DNA of 64,000 nt from Scatophagus argus. Its lineage: Eukaryota; Chordata; Actinopteri; Scatophagidae. The notes under the pieces are model-generated. The model did no database searches. It had not been told where the DNA came from and was given only the letters and a program-made list of their open reading frames with translations. The translations under genes and the position numbers were made by a program. Within the stretch, counting starts at the first letter, position 1; each line of letters begins with the position of its first letter. The DNA lies in contig NC_058495.1 in NCBI RefSeq assembly GCF_020382885.2, positions 18,210,127 to 18,274,126 on the forward strand. The letters are read 5' to 3'. Below are positions 1-12,922 of this stretch, in pieces.

Positions 1-1305
1 GGATCTTAACAACGTCTATGATATGCTAAAGCAAAAACTTTGGTTTAAAATAATTGTGTTTTCTGGTAGGCATGATCTCATCTGTTGACGTGTAAATTTA
101 ACAAGTGGGTGCATTTATAACTGAAGGAAGTACGAGAAGCATCGAACCGGCAAAGAATATTTGGTTTTTTGTTTATCAGTTAAGATCACAAAGCTTGTGT
201 GGTTTTACAGCGTGCGATCCTTCAAAGGTCTCACATGTTTCACAGTTTTATTGAGGTGAAAGACTGCATTCAATCTGCCTTTTATCAGGAGTATCAAAGG
301 ACAGCACTATTCACCAAATGTGCCCGAAAGCAGTCCAACAAAATTAAAACTCTCAACCAAAAGTTGACATCTCTTCAGATTTCACGGACCACAAATTCTT
401 TTGTTAAAACTGATTTGGAGCTGCATTGTGTTTACAGCATCTGGAGAAGCTGAAAGAAGGGCTGTAAATGAAGCTCATGCTGGTTTCATTACATGGCCTG
501 CTTCTTCTAAGGCCAGGACCTGCTTCAAGGTCCACTGTTGTTGGGTTCCTCAGTGACCCTTAGATGATGACTTCCATTCAAGTATGGGGGTTGCGAGAAT
601 GTTAAGGTATTCTCACAACAATTGCCCCATTGTGCAGCATGGAATAGGCATTGTTAAATGCCTCACAATAAATGACTATAATTCCCACTTCCCATAAAAC
701 AATGCTTCAGTATTTTAGTGTGAGAAAGAATAGTAAAATATTTTATGTGATCTTCTACATGAATGAAGTGATACTGTGGTGTGACATTGATTTTAAAAGT
801 CTTTACAGTAATGTCAAACCTTTGATTTTCAACTGTTCTGTGGTATGGAAATCATTTTTCATTTTATACAGAAAATCCTTCACATACATGTCACCATTGT
901 TAGGTATCGCAGATGGAAGTAGACTCTTCTGAAAGCTCTTCTTTGCTATTGTGTGACGTGAACCTTGTGCTGTCTAATTAGCACTTAAGCACACCAAGTG
1001 GTACACTTCTATGCAACAGCATAACCATGCAATGATGACACAACATGAAATAACAAAAACAGCTCTCTACATGTCACTGTGATGGATTGTCTTTATGAAG
1101 CAAGTCTCAAGACTGCAGATCTGGGCCTGAAGTGAAACCCATGGGACCCTGAAAATGTGGAAAATGTCAACATTCATTCATCAAAAAACAATGAAATACT
1201 ATATAATATGGATGAAAGCGATGTTATGTTATATAGATGAGCAGAAAAATCACACAGTATCATTTGTAATAATTTGCACTACTGTATTATATTATATTCT
1301 CTCAG
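1..1305. other. loxl2 intron (5' edge of window)
   Basis: AT-rich intronic sequence upstream of the first visible loxl2 exon. The acceptor is a short pyrimidine run ending CTCTCAG at 1305. A short open frame at 199-453 ends in a lysine-rich, coiled-coil-like stretch (NKIKTLNQKLTSL) but has no recognisable domain and no splice context. No other coding exon was seen. Confidence 0.6.
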
Positions 1306-4300
1306 ACTGCTGGCCAAGCGCCGTAAGAAGAACTACTGGGGTTTCTCTGTCAATTGCACCGGCAACGAGCCTGACCTGGCCAATTGTAAGCTGGGCCGAG
1401 AGATAGAGCTGAAGGGCAACCGCACCTGTGAGCAGGGCATGCCCGTGGTGGTCAGCTGTGTTCCTGGACGTACCTTTGCTCCCAGCGTCAGCCCCGGCTT
1501 CAGCAAGGCCTACAGGGTGGAGGTAGGTCAGATTGTGGGGATCAGCGTTTAGTTCCGTCACTCCGCAACATTAGAAATCCTGTGTTTTAAACTCAGCCGT
1601 CATCCCTTCTGCGTCATCCCTTTGCTTGTTATTTCAGTGTTTGTGGGAACAGCAGGCACTCGGCTGCTTAGCCAGGTTCAGTTAATGTACAAGAATCTGT
1701 CCTGGTGGCTTTTCTCAAAGGACAGACAACTTACTTGAATAAATAATGAGACTGGAAGGAAAACTGGGCTTTAAGTGCAATACAAACTATATTATGCATC
1801 AAATCGGTAAATCACTGAGCGAATACGGAAGGCATGTCATGTAGGAGGGCAGATCAGGTCAGCACTTGCATTTGATTTAGATGATTTTGTCAGAATAGTT
1901 ATGTATTCTATTGAAAGTAATCCCATCTGGTGGACTGAGTCTTCCCCTGTGGGAGAAGAAGTATGAACTGAAAAATATAAACAGACCGCTTGACACCTCA
2001 GCAAGTCGTTTTATGGCACCATATGGCTGACGTTAGTTTCACGCACACCATATGTTTGTGTTCTGTAGCAAATTCTTGAAGATTACTTCTGAATCAGCCT
2101 TGCGATGGCTGCATTATTACTCCATCATGAGAACCTCTCATATTTTTAATGTAAGCACAGGGATGAGTTTGTGTTACATTCCAGCATTGGATTACAGCAT
2201 TTCCTTCACCTGGAAGCATTTGAATGGATCAACGCTGAACATCTGTCATCCATACAATAAAATTATCAGAATTCCTGTTTGGTGTTTATTGGGGTTTTTT
2301 TTGTTAAGTAATTATAAAGGTAACACCCATTTTCTGTAGCCTGCAAAACAAGGAACAAATTATTTTTGTACTTTCAGGTCATTTTATTTGGATCTGCAAT
2401 GCTGTTATATTTAAAATATGACTGATTAAGAATATTACACATTTTACTGAAGTACCCCTGCTAGTCACATGATGCTGCACATTGCAATTATGTCTAAATC
2501 ACAAGAGCCGACTCACTAAAGTAAATGAATCAAGTAAAGTCAAACTTCTTCAACTGCTGTAGCTTTTAACAATAATAATTTGCAAGAGTGTTCCCTGAAA
2601 CATTTTCACTAATTTTAGTTTTCGGTGGACTGTTCCCATAGCAACCCTTGGTGCGTCTAAGAGGCGGAGCTATGATTGGCGAGGGGCGAGTGGAAGTGTT
2701 GAAGAACGGGGAGTGGGGGACGGTGTGTGATGACAACTGGAACATTCGAGCTGCCACCGTGGTGTGCAGAGAGCTGGGCTTCGGTAGTGCCAAAGAGGCC
2801 TTGACAGGCGCCCGACTGGGACAAGGTATGACTCTATGGATCAGTCAGTCACCCAGTAACACAGCATTGCTGCATACTCTTATATGGAGCCTGAAGCACG
2901 CAGAAATAAATTAGTTAAAAAGCATTGTTAGGAGTCTTACAAATCATAGACCAAAAGCATGTGTAATTTATTACATAATCCAATCAGATTTTTTATTTAT
3001 GTATTTATTGATATGATAGTTATAATTAAAGAACAACTTACCACACATTTAAGGTTAAGTTGATCGCATTGCCCTAACCAATTCAAAAACAGGCTGATAG
3101 ATGGATAGTGTGTTACTCCTCAAAATGTTTCCATTACATTGCTCACAGTGTCACAGTTCCTTATATCCTTGTGTCCAAACTTAAAGGATCCTCAGCAAAA
3201 CATGCTTATGTTATGGGTTTATTTAAGAAAAATATCGTGTTTTAAACAAGACCTCAAAAATCGATGACTGGTTGCTGGTCGTATCTGTACAGAGTAACTG
3301 TAACATTTCTTCCTCACATTCACCATCTCGAGACAGTATTGAACTTACCTGTTCACAGGTTTCTACCTGTGATGAGTCTTTACATTTATAGCACTTATGA
3401 CTCAACAAAAGTTGAAGCACAACTTCAGGCAGAACTCGTTCCCAGCTGTGAAAATGAGAGGTGTGGGCTGACACGAGAGACCTCCACCTCCACCTTATCT
3501 ATGGCTTCTTCTGTACCTGCTTTTTCTCTTACTTCAATCAGTCTAGACCTTAAGTCAGCATATGAAGGCACTGGGGATTGTACGGAGTAGCGCATTCATG
3601 TTTAAATCTTGACCCAGAACCTGATTCTGTGAAATAGAATATACCACCGCTTTATAAGAATCATATGTGCATTGGAACGAGTTTTTTTGGCTGACTCTCA
3701 CAGCAAAACACAAGAGCGCACAAAATGTTCCAGCAAAGAAAACAGCCTTTATGGGTTTCAGAGGTGGAATTCTTTGTTGAATAGTACACAAGGTTATTTC
3801 AGGGATTTCTTTATGCGTTGACCACTGGATCCAAAAGTGGTGCCACACACAGACTGTGGACTTGAAATAGCTGATTGTGTTTGTTTTCAGAAGCCCCTGA
3901 AGTGGGCCAAACAGGAATGCCAATAAAACTGAAAGTGATTTCCAGATTTGAAAGGGAGACCAGTGCTAGTTCTTGTAATCTATGTATTTCTATATGCTTG
4001 TATTTTTCACCTGATAAAGCATACAAACCAATTTTGAGAGATTTGCTTGCCCTATTATGACTTTTTTGTGTCACACATTTAATAAATAAGGTCAGTTTCT
4101 ACTTTGTTGAATTTATTATCATCATCCGTCGGAGCTGGAAAGCGACTGTGTGATTACGACAGCACTCTTCCTGTTTTCTGGATTTATTTTCCTCCGTTTG
4201 CCTGCACATGCGTCTCAGTGTGTAGCTGCAGAGCAGGCATCTCCATCGACATTCCTGACCAGTCACGTGGGAAGGAAAGCAGCATGGAGCTCGCACGTGT

Positions 4301-7300
4301 TATTGTGGAAACTCTGCTACACTGAGATGACTTTTTTTAAAACTTGTAAAAAAAAGAAGCAGGGGGAGATTTATTTATTTATTTATTTATTTATTTATTT
4401 TACAGGCCTCGAGTGTCACATTTTCATTTGACACAGCTGACTGCTTGCTTCCTCTGCGCTGTCATTGTTGTGAGCAGGAAATCTGACTTAGCATGGAGGC
4501 TGTTGTTCCAAGAAAACTCACAAGAAAGCGAGGCTACTGCTGTTTTGCTCAAGAACAGTGGGCAGTACAGGCAGATGTTTACTGATAACAACGTGTACCA
4601 TAAATATCAGCTTTCTTCTTCCCAGTTATGGAAATTGATGACAGTGTTTCAAGGATTATTTGTTGTATTTACACTATTGTATATGATGTTAATGCGTCAC
4701 AGCTTTACCCAGGTTATGGCTGCAGTAAATTAAGTCAGTGTTTCCAAACCTTTTTACCAACCTTTATATTTTACATTAAAAAGAAAGCGCGGCGTGTCGC
4801 CGGGCGAAAATGTTTGGATAAGTCGGCCGCTCCGCCCGCCCGGAGCGCCGATCGGGTGAAGCCGAACGGTTCCGCCGCGGCACAACCGACAACTGCCGCG
4901 AAAATCACTGGAGTTAAGTCATAAATTCATCACAATGACCATTTTGTATGTGTCTCCCTATAGGGATTGGACCGGTCCACATGAACGAGGTGGAGTGCTC
5001 TGGATTTGAAAAGTCACTGACCGAGTGCCACTTCAACCGTGACGCTCTGGGCTGCAGCCATGAGGAAGACGTAGCTGTCAGGTGTAACGTTCCCGCCATG
5101 GGCTTCCACAATAGAGTGAGTACCTCTTTGTACAGTACACAAAAAGACCTACAGATCTGTAGGGGACGGGAAGACCCATCTGTCTGTTTCTGTGCCCAGC
5201 TTCGCCTGAGTGGCGGCCGAAATCCCTACGAGGGCCGCGTGGAGGTGCTGGCGGAGAGGAACGGCTCTCTGGTGTGGGGTACAGTGTGCAGTGACAGCTG
5301 GGGCACCATGGAGGCCATGGTGGTGTGCAGACAACTTGGCTTGGGCTTTGCCAGCCACGCTTTCCAGGTAAGACCCGCAAGTGCCTCCAACAAATCATTT
5401 TTAAGATGTCCACGTCTTTACTGCGCAGGCTGTAAGCATTATGGAGATGGTTTTGGGATTTTGTTTGGACTCAACACTGACACACCAAACTGGACTTTTC
5501 TTAATTTATGCATTGGTTCCAGTTGATTTGATGTACGTATTGGTAATGTGTAGCAATCTTCTGTTAACAGGGAAAGCCCTTCTAAAATTGCGTTTCTATC
5601 AAAAACCCACATCAACACCACTGATCTTGTAGGGTTGGAATACGCCCCACCTGCAGAAACGGAGCTTTCAACAATTGAAAGACGTTATCGTAAATGACAG
5701 CTTAGATAGTAAACAAGTGTTAATAGATTCGTTAAGATGGACTTTCAGTTCGCAGGAGATTAGATGAAAGTTACAGCCGTGTGTAATATGGCTGAGACGA
5801 AGCCATTCTGGCAGTCTGTTTTAAAGCCTGTGTGTGTTTGTCCGTGTGCGTCAGTGGATGCCGTTAACTCTCACGCTAACGACCTTAAGCTTTATTGATC
5901 CCAGAGGGCAAAATAAGTAAGTCACCCTCTGAGAAACATCAAAAACACACACTCAGTGCAGAGAGAGGGTCGGGGATGGTAAACCTGTGACACACATGAG
6001 CTTTAAACTCCTCTGCGGGAGTGACGAGGAAAGCCGCGGCTTACTGTTTGAAGTTAAGTGGAGCTTTCCACCACTGAAGCCCGTGGCATGACTTGGCAGC
6101 GTCACGGTCCTGTCCCGCTTACGTTTACCTCTTCCTTGTTAAAGGCGACCCCGGTGCTCCCTTTATGTCATGGAGTGAGAGACTGGTGAAGTCAAGGAGA
6201 CCCCCTCCCACTCCCAGCCCCCCCAAGTTCTTTATATCTTTCTATTTTAAGGCTAAAACCAGTGTGTTATTTGTGCTTAAAGATGATACCAGTCTGGAAA
6301 GTATGTGTGAATCACAGGGACGTGTGTTGATAACAGCGGGCGGTTTTATGAGGGGAATTTGGACAGGATCTGTTTGAGACTGTTTATCTCACTGCAGTGT
6401 GTATAGGACAATTATGTGTAAACATGTTTTCACGTGTTTGTGGTCACTGCTTGAGCACTTGAGTCAAGTACAGTTCAACATTGTACTTTCCTGAACAAGC
6501 GCCGACGTGTGATTATAAGTAGATGTTTCACTTTATTCCGCTCCAAGTCAAATAATCAGGTGAAAGTATTAGAATAACATGTCCCTTTGTTACCACACAC
6601 CGGAAACTGCCACTACAGAAGAGTTCTCAACTAAACAGCAGGTTTAGGAGTAATGAATATTTCTTCTTTGTGATGGCAGCAGAGCAGGAGCTCATCCAAT
6701 CCAATCTCCAGACTCTTTCCGATCTGACCTCTAAAATAAATACTTAAATACTTCTCCAGGCAAACCCCACCACCATATGGAACAAATGACACAGAGTTTA
6801 AACTCTGCTGCTGTGTGTCTGTCCACCTCAACCCATCTGCATGCACTCCCACTTCCATATTCTCATGAATCCTCCTCTGCCTTGGAAGATGACGGAAAGT
6901 ATTTTTTTACAGGTCACGTCCCTGTGGTCTGCAAAATGCTGTAATAAGGCTGAGTCAGGACTTTGAGGACAGCAGAGCACCTCTTGCTGTGTCTGTGATG
7001 TGTAATAGTCTCTTTTACTAGATTTGTCTTGTGGGACAACTGGGATAATATTGCAGGAATTAAACGCAGGCGGAAAAAATTAAGATAATGTTTCTGCTTA
7101 AAACGCTCCCACACAAATTTCCAAAACAGCTTGAGGAGTATGATGTTTATCTGTTTGCGCAAAAACAGGAGGAAACACTGTCGGGAGGTAACAAAGTCTC
7201 TCTCATGCATTATGACGCATTAGACGCACAAACTAGAGCCAAGAGTAATATTTCAGTTTTTGTATGGATTAAAAAAACTGTGTTACTTTAATCAGAAAGA

Positions 7301-10300
7301 ATTATAGGGATTAGTAGTTTTTGTTACTGTTAGACGGAGCCGGACCGACTGTTTGTCCATCACTGGCACGGCATTTATGCTAAGCTATGCTAAGCAACTG
7401 CTGGTTTTGAATGTACCATACAGACATGAGAGTGGCATCAGTCATCTCTCAGCAAGGAGGATAACTGCATTAAGTCACACAAATGAAGACCTGAGAATGG
7501 ACTTGGACTTGATTCGCTTTTTTAACTAGTCTGCAGATCAGAGATGAAAAACTTTTAAGTATGATGTGACCTGGGAACTTCCCAGAACAATACAAAGACA
7601 GCAACATTTACAATACTTTGCTTATGCGTTGAAAGGTCTCGGTAATGTCAGATAATGCTGTTACATTTTAATAATCAGTTGCAGTTTACCTTGCAGTTTG
7701 CTCATGAAGGTGTATGGAAGCTTTATTTTTTTCTTTCAAAAATGTGTAGTTCCCCGCAACAAATTTATAATGTAACTACAAGTATATTTTCAGTTATTTC
7801 AGCAGCACTTGAGCATCCTCTGATTGCTTTCTGTGCTTCTCTTTTATTAGGAAACATCCTATTGGCAAGGAGACGCCTCGGCTGATGCAGTCGTGATGAG
7901 TGGAGTGAGATGTTCAGGAACCGAGCTAACTCTGGATCAGTGTCTACATCACGGGAAACACATCCACTGCCCCAGAGGAGGTGGACGCTTCGCCTCTGGG
8001 GTCTCTTGTACTCAGAGTAAGAACAGTTTTTTCGTGGAAGAAATTTTGAATTCCGTTTAGCTCTTTAAGTCTTGGCGTTGTGCATTGTGCAAATATTGTG
8101 TCACACTGTCATGGCTTCCTGCAGCGATTTAATATCTTTAACACACGTGCTATTCACAACAAGTCAAAATGCTGTGACGAATACCTATGAAATTAAAATA
8201 TATTTATGTTTTGATATTAAATATGTGGAAAATACTGTATTATCCCCGTTGGATACAAAGTCTGTGAAACTCTGGTAGTAAGAAATATTTCCTGTAAATA
8301 TTTTATGAAAGACTTCCCTGATGCTATACAGCTAACTGGGGAATTTTGAGGTTCTGTTGACGCGTGCTGTTGCTAACCATCACATCCCTTGTTGCTCTCT
8401 TCCTCCCAGCGGCCCCAGACCTGGTCCTCAATGCCCAGGCTGTGGAGCAGACCACCTACCTTGAGGACAGACCCATGTATATTCTGCAGTGTGCGCACGA
8501 GGAGCACTGTCTGTCCAGTAGTGCTGACAAAGCCGACCCCAGCTCCTACCGCCGCCTCCTCCGTTTCTCCTCCCAGATCCACAACAACGGCCAGTCAGAC
8601 TTCAGGCCGCGGGCGGCGCACCACTCCTGGATCTGGCATGAGTGTCACAGGTGAGACCCGCAGGTCGTAGTTTGCTGCAGCTGCTTTTTGTGATAGTGAC
8701 AGTATGATACCTGATCTGCTACTCTCAAATTATTGCACAGAGGTAAATATTGTTAACATTAATGCTAGAAGTGTAATGACGTTTTTGGGAAAACAGCAGA
8801 GAAGAACACAGCAAATTGAATACTGTATGTGTGAAACTGAGTCGAAACATATGGGATGAACATGAACCCTTAAGGCGTTATTATGGAAAATATATTTATT
8901 TGCTTGTTTTACAATTAAACAGTAAGTATTTACTGTCTGCCCTAAAAATCCATATATCCAGCTGACAAGAGTTTTTCTCTCCTTCTCCTGCTGTAAATGC
9001 TGTTTGCAGTGGTTCATGGATAAGAGCATGTTTGCTATTTTGGAACTGCTAAATATGGGTATATATGTTTCAACATTGTATTTTTCCTTGTCCAGACATT
9101 ACCACAGTATGGAGGTTTTTACCCACTATGACTTGCTGAGTCTGAATGGCACTAAAGTGGCAGAGGGACACAAAGCCAGCTTCTGTCTGGAGGACACTCA
9201 TTGTGACGAGGGTAAATGCAGCTTCCTTCCCTTCTCATTTTAAATACATACTGTGGCTATATGTAGAATTTTGCTACTGAGTTCTGGTTTAATATGCTTT
9301 CCTTTTGTAAGGAGAGGATACAGTAAAATTTCTTTAAATCTCTTTTGTCAAATATTAAAAAGAAACTATGTTGTTGAATGTTTGATTTGATGAAAATATC
9401 TGGATAAAGCCAAGTCTGAATGGCTTGATAGCAGCATATAAACTGCTCTTCACGCTGACAGGTATCCAGAAGAGGTATGAATGTGCAAACTTCGGGGCAC
9501 AGGGCATCACGGTTGGCTGCTCCGATACCTACAGGCACGACATTGACTGTCAGTGGATCGACATCACAGACCTGAAGCCCGGCGACTACATTCTCCAGGT
9601 AAAACATTTGGTCTGCCAGTCCAGCCACAGTAGATACAGCACATCTGCTGCTGGCTGGAATTTTTTTTTTCTCTCATCTCCAGCCAGCGTAGTCCTACAG
9701 ACAAAACAGATACCAAGACGCTTCATGTGTCTGCATCGGCTTCACTCTGGCATTCAGCCTGAGTATACTCTTATTCAGACTTAAAGAAACACGCAGAGGT
9801 TGTGAAAGGACACAGAGCCTTCTGGTGGACACTTTGGACGCTGAACACAATAAATTCACAGTCTCAAGGTTTTGAGACAAACGGACATCTTCCACTAGAA
9901 AACCGTCCTTCTGAATCAGTTATAGCAGTAACTTATTCCTTTTTATACAGTTTGCTCTGTTAAGTCACTGTGCTACCTTCTTAGCGTACTGCCAGTCACT
10001 AAATCAGCATTGTTTAATCGTCAGTAACACTACAAAAAAAAACAACATACAATGTGCATGTGTAAATGAAAGGCAACATTACCTTTCAGGCATTTTAACA
10101 TTTGTCTTTGCACTCCCAGATTGTGATAAACCCCAACTACGAGGTGGCAGAATCAGATTACACCAACAACATCATGAAGTGCCGCTCTCGGTACGATGGA
10201 CAACGGATATGGACATACAACTGTCATATAGGTGAGACCACTACCTGCGCTGTTTATCTTCATGTAAAATTTAACACCACCGATACAATCAATCACATTA

Positions 10301-11801
10301 AAAATCATGTATACTGGTAGTTTTCATATTTTCATGAATCCATGAGATCCCGTCTTCTCCTCCCTGAAAGTACTCAATGGTTGCATTTCAGTTCTACAGG
10401 TAACCAACATAAGCAATGCAGAGATGAAATGACAGAACAAGTCCTGTCACTCTCACAGCAGGCACAAAAGACAGTTTCAAGGAAACATCCAGTTTCAGTA
10501 TACAGAAAATAAAACACTCAACATCTTCTTGTACTATATACAAACTTATACAATTCTTTCTTAACGACATTTTAGACACCTTACATATGTAAAATTATCA
10601 AGTACAATATGTACATTATCAAAGTGACAAAAATACCAGTACAGTACAAGTACAGAAGACCTAACATTTCCAGTTAGTTTTCTGTAACGTAGAGTGAGAG
10701 ATAACTTGAACACTTTCCACAATCCAAAAGTAGTTTTGTGTTATTTAGAGGAAAAAATAAATATTAAAAATAACTGAACATCTTACAAGTTGCTTACGAA
10801 AAAATAAAACCATGAATTAAAACATTAAAAAATATCCAATAATGTCAAGCATAACATTACTGTTAAATGTGTCCCTCAACTGAAATGCTGGCTTATAATA
10901 TATAGTGTTATATCTTTAACAGATGAGATTCTGTTAATGGATCTACATTACATTTGTCAGTTGAAGTTGTGCCCTCCACATAAAAATCTGTCTGTGACTA
11001 CATCACAATGCAGTAACTTTATTTAACCACATCCTGAGAGTTAAACATTGTAGGAAATCAATATCAAGTTAAAAGAGAATTACTTCTTATGTATAATCAT
11101 GCCAAGAATCCTGTTTCACCTTGGCAAAAAAGAAACTTAACGTGCCTACCTGGAAATTAAACACACTTTAGTTTTAATTAAATGAAAACAAGCAAAGAGC
11201 TTCTTGGGAGCCTTTTCTATATGAAATTGCTCTTTTTCTCAGACTTATTCAACAATAATGTCCAAAGGGGTCAGATTCAGCTGCTTCTCTCACCAGTCAG
11301 CTTGCTGTAGTGATGAGTGAAGGAGGCAGACATTGCTCGTAATGCCTCTACAGAGGGACAGTGAATGGAGGCACACGTCTGCTGGACCTTTCTGTACAGA
11401 AACAGAAAGACTGTTAGATGATATTACAAAAAAGTATCACATCACAATGTGGAACAAAAGAAATCTTTTCCAAAAGCTTCTGCGTTTTTAGACAGACGTC
11501 TGCCTGATTTTGACATTTCACTCTCAATAACTCACAGTGTCCTAGTTGTGACACGGCCGCCTCATTACATCAGGAGTGGTTATTGTCAGAGTGGCTTGTT
11601 TGGATGGTGTAATTTTATCACTGCTACCATTTTAAGTTTAAACTTGTTTGTTTGACTGGGGGCTTCAGTTTTTGAATCACGTTACACAGTATTGCTGTCT
11701 TCATCATTCTGTCCCTGTCTGACTTCACAGGTGGCTCACTGAGTTCAGAAACAGAGGAAACCTTCCCCGGACTGCTGACCAACCAGCTTTCACACAGGTA
11801 G
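1306..11801 (+). CDS. loxl2: Lysyl oxidase-like 2 (3' part, 10 exons in window)
   Basis: Secreted copper amine oxidase that deaminates lysines of collagen and elastin in the extracellular matrix. Exons: 1306-1522, 2642-2825, 4964-5115, 5200-5367, 7851-8016, 8410-8650, 9096-9211, 9462-9598, 10120-10231, 11731-11801; phases agree at all junctions and give 520 residues to a TAG stop. Exon 1306 ends SRCR domain 2; 2642-5115 encode SRCR 3 ([26 protein letters not shown]); 5200-8016 encode SRCR 4 ([18 protein letters not shown]). The catalytic domain follows: copper site [11 protein letters not shown] over the 8410/9096 junction, and the two residues that form the LTQ cofactor, Lys in GHKASFC (exon 9096) and Tyr 36 residues later in [11 protein letters not shown] (exon 9462). 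Four-SRCR architecture excludes LOX and LOXL1; SRCR sequence and the R3HCC1 neighbour favour LOXL2 over LOXL3/4. The a or b fish paralogue cannot be decided. The 5' exons are outside the window. Confidence 0.95.
4372..4400. repeat. (TTTA)n microsatellite in loxl2 intron
   Basis: About seven uninterrupted TTTA units directly after a short A-rich stretch, in the intron between exons 2642-2825 and 4964-5115. Confidence 0.9.
4783..4915. other. CpG-dense patch in loxl2 intron
   Basis: Roughly 21 CpG dinucleotides in about 130 bp, within an AT-rich intron where CpG is otherwise rare. It contains an inverted repeat CGCTCCG / CGGAGCG separated by six bases. It ends about 50 bp before the acceptor of exon 4964. 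It is not open in the loxl2 frame through to that exon, and no gene is recognised. Confidence 0.6.
5885..5990. repeat. Fragment of a teleost interspersed repeat
   Basis: Contains the phrase CTTTATTGATCCCAGAGGGC, which resembles the ends of dispersed fish LINE/SINE-type repeats (typical form: TTTATTGATCCC followed by GGGGAAATT). Too short and diverged to assign to a family. Confidence 0.35.
7365..7500 (+). mobile_element. Diverged fragment of a teleost fold-back/MITE repeat
   Basis: Contains ATGCTAAGCTATGCTAAGC followed by TACAGACATGAGAGTGGCAT and CTCTCAGCAAG. The order matches the right arm of a very common teleost short repeat, also present at 48390-49185. Only one arm is seen here, so this is a truncated copy within a loxl2 intron. 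Confidence 0.6.
10232..11730. other. Last loxl2 intron, AT-rich
   Basis: A 1.5 kb intron. 10400-11270 is AT-rich and looks like 3' UTR sequence when read on the minus strand, including an AATAAA-type signal (complement of TTTATT at 11019-11024) downstream of the exon-like element at 11277-11391. No loxl2 coding sequence is seen in it. Confidence 0.5.
11277..11391 (-). CDS. Unassigned exon-like element nested in last loxl2 intron
   Basis: On the minus strand a good acceptor (pyrimidine run ending CTGTACAG) opens a 38-codon frame starting K-V-Q-Q-T-C-A-S and containing [11 protein letters not shown], ending in TGA at 11277. A strong donor, CTGACTG/GTGAGA, lies inside it with the exon edge at 11294, so it could be an internal exon of 98 bp or a terminal exon. 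I do not recognise the product. It lies downstream of the r3hcc1 stop on the same strand, so it could be an alternative 3' exon of r3hcc1, though the phase that joins to the last internal r3hcc1 donor does not give this frame. It could also be the tail of another gene or a pseudo-exon. Confidence 0.35.
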
Positions 11802-12869
11802 ACCAAAGCTGGACGGCACAAACGGATGGAGAACACTTGGGAAAGTATATATTAACATTCGACAACCACTAGAGGGAGCTGCACTGCTGTGTTTCCTTGA
11901 AGCAGTGCTGGATTGTTGTTGGGACTCAACCGGTACAATGGACAGTAATTCAATGGGAAAGTGAATTGCTTGCTTACTTAATCTAATAACCACATTCAGC
12001 TGTATAAAATTGTTCTTATTGCTTAGTGTCTTTGTGCCTTCATCAGTGAGATGAAGGTTTTGACCTGGTGCTTTTTTTGGGAGAGATGTCAGGGAGGGCT
12101 GCAGCCAAATAACTTATTAAATCAACAGAGCCTACAGATGACTTCCTAACCAAAGTTGAGAAAGCCTCAAACCAAAAAAACATTGGATCCAATCTTGACC
12201 CTGATGTTGAGTTTGCTTGGGATGGGTGAAAATAATTGACTGCTAAATCTGGTGCTATAACTGAAACTTGCACTATGTGTTTTTCCCCATAAACAGTTTA
12301 ACGACGTTGGATGGTTAAAGGCTTTAACTAAAAGCTGAAAACAAGTACAATGCATTATTATAATTATTGTAAGGTGACACGCCACAGTCTATGGTAACAG
12401 CACAACAGACTTTTTGTTTTGTTTAATAAATCTGGGTTTATTTTTACAGTGTCTGTCAGGTCCCCTCCAGTGCTGATTTAGTGCAGGATTTATTTCCTGG
12501 TAAAATTTTCAGTCATAAAATCTAAGAATTAAGCTGAGTGGGAAAGGGCTTTTTTCCTCCTAAAATATCCTGTTCCATATACTTGAACTCACAATGTGTT
12601 ATTTATTGATTGTTTTTCCTCTTGGTTGCTATGTTTGACACACATTTGCATCTAAATGATCTGTGTATCCCCTCAGCTTCTTTCTCTGTGTCTGAGTTTT
12701 GTTACATCATTACTATCAGGGACTACGAAAACATTGTGGATATACTGTAAAAGCCACAAATGTATGTGAAAATGCCTCCTCGTTGTTTTGTAAATTAGAT
12801 TTTTTTAATGTCACAAATTTAAGGATCCTTCTTTTTAAAGGGGTACTTGTTGCTTGCTGCTTGACTGTT

Positions 12870-12875
12870 TTTATT
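12870..12875 (-). other. Candidate poly(A) signal for r3hcc1
   Basis: TTTATT on the plus strand (AATAAA on minus), about 540 bp past the r3hcc1 stop. It lies within the possible loxl2 3' UTR, so the two convergent transcripts may overlap at their ends. Confidence 0.35.
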
Positions 12876-12916
12876 TGGTATGCATGAGTGATTGTGGAAA
12901 AACATTACATCTTTGA

Positions 12917-12922
12917 AATAAA
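12917..12922 (+). other. Candidate poly(A) signal for loxl2
   Basis: AATAAA about 1.1 kb after the loxl2 stop. A nearer AATAAA lies at 12425-12430; which is used cannot be told from sequence. The 3' UTR between 11802 and here shows no other feature. Confidence 0.4.

Noticed and set aside
199-453. 84-codon plus-strand frame at the left edge, thought of as a THAP-type transposon piece
   Set aside because: Only a short coiled-coil-like stretch; no zinc-binding Cys/His pattern visible.
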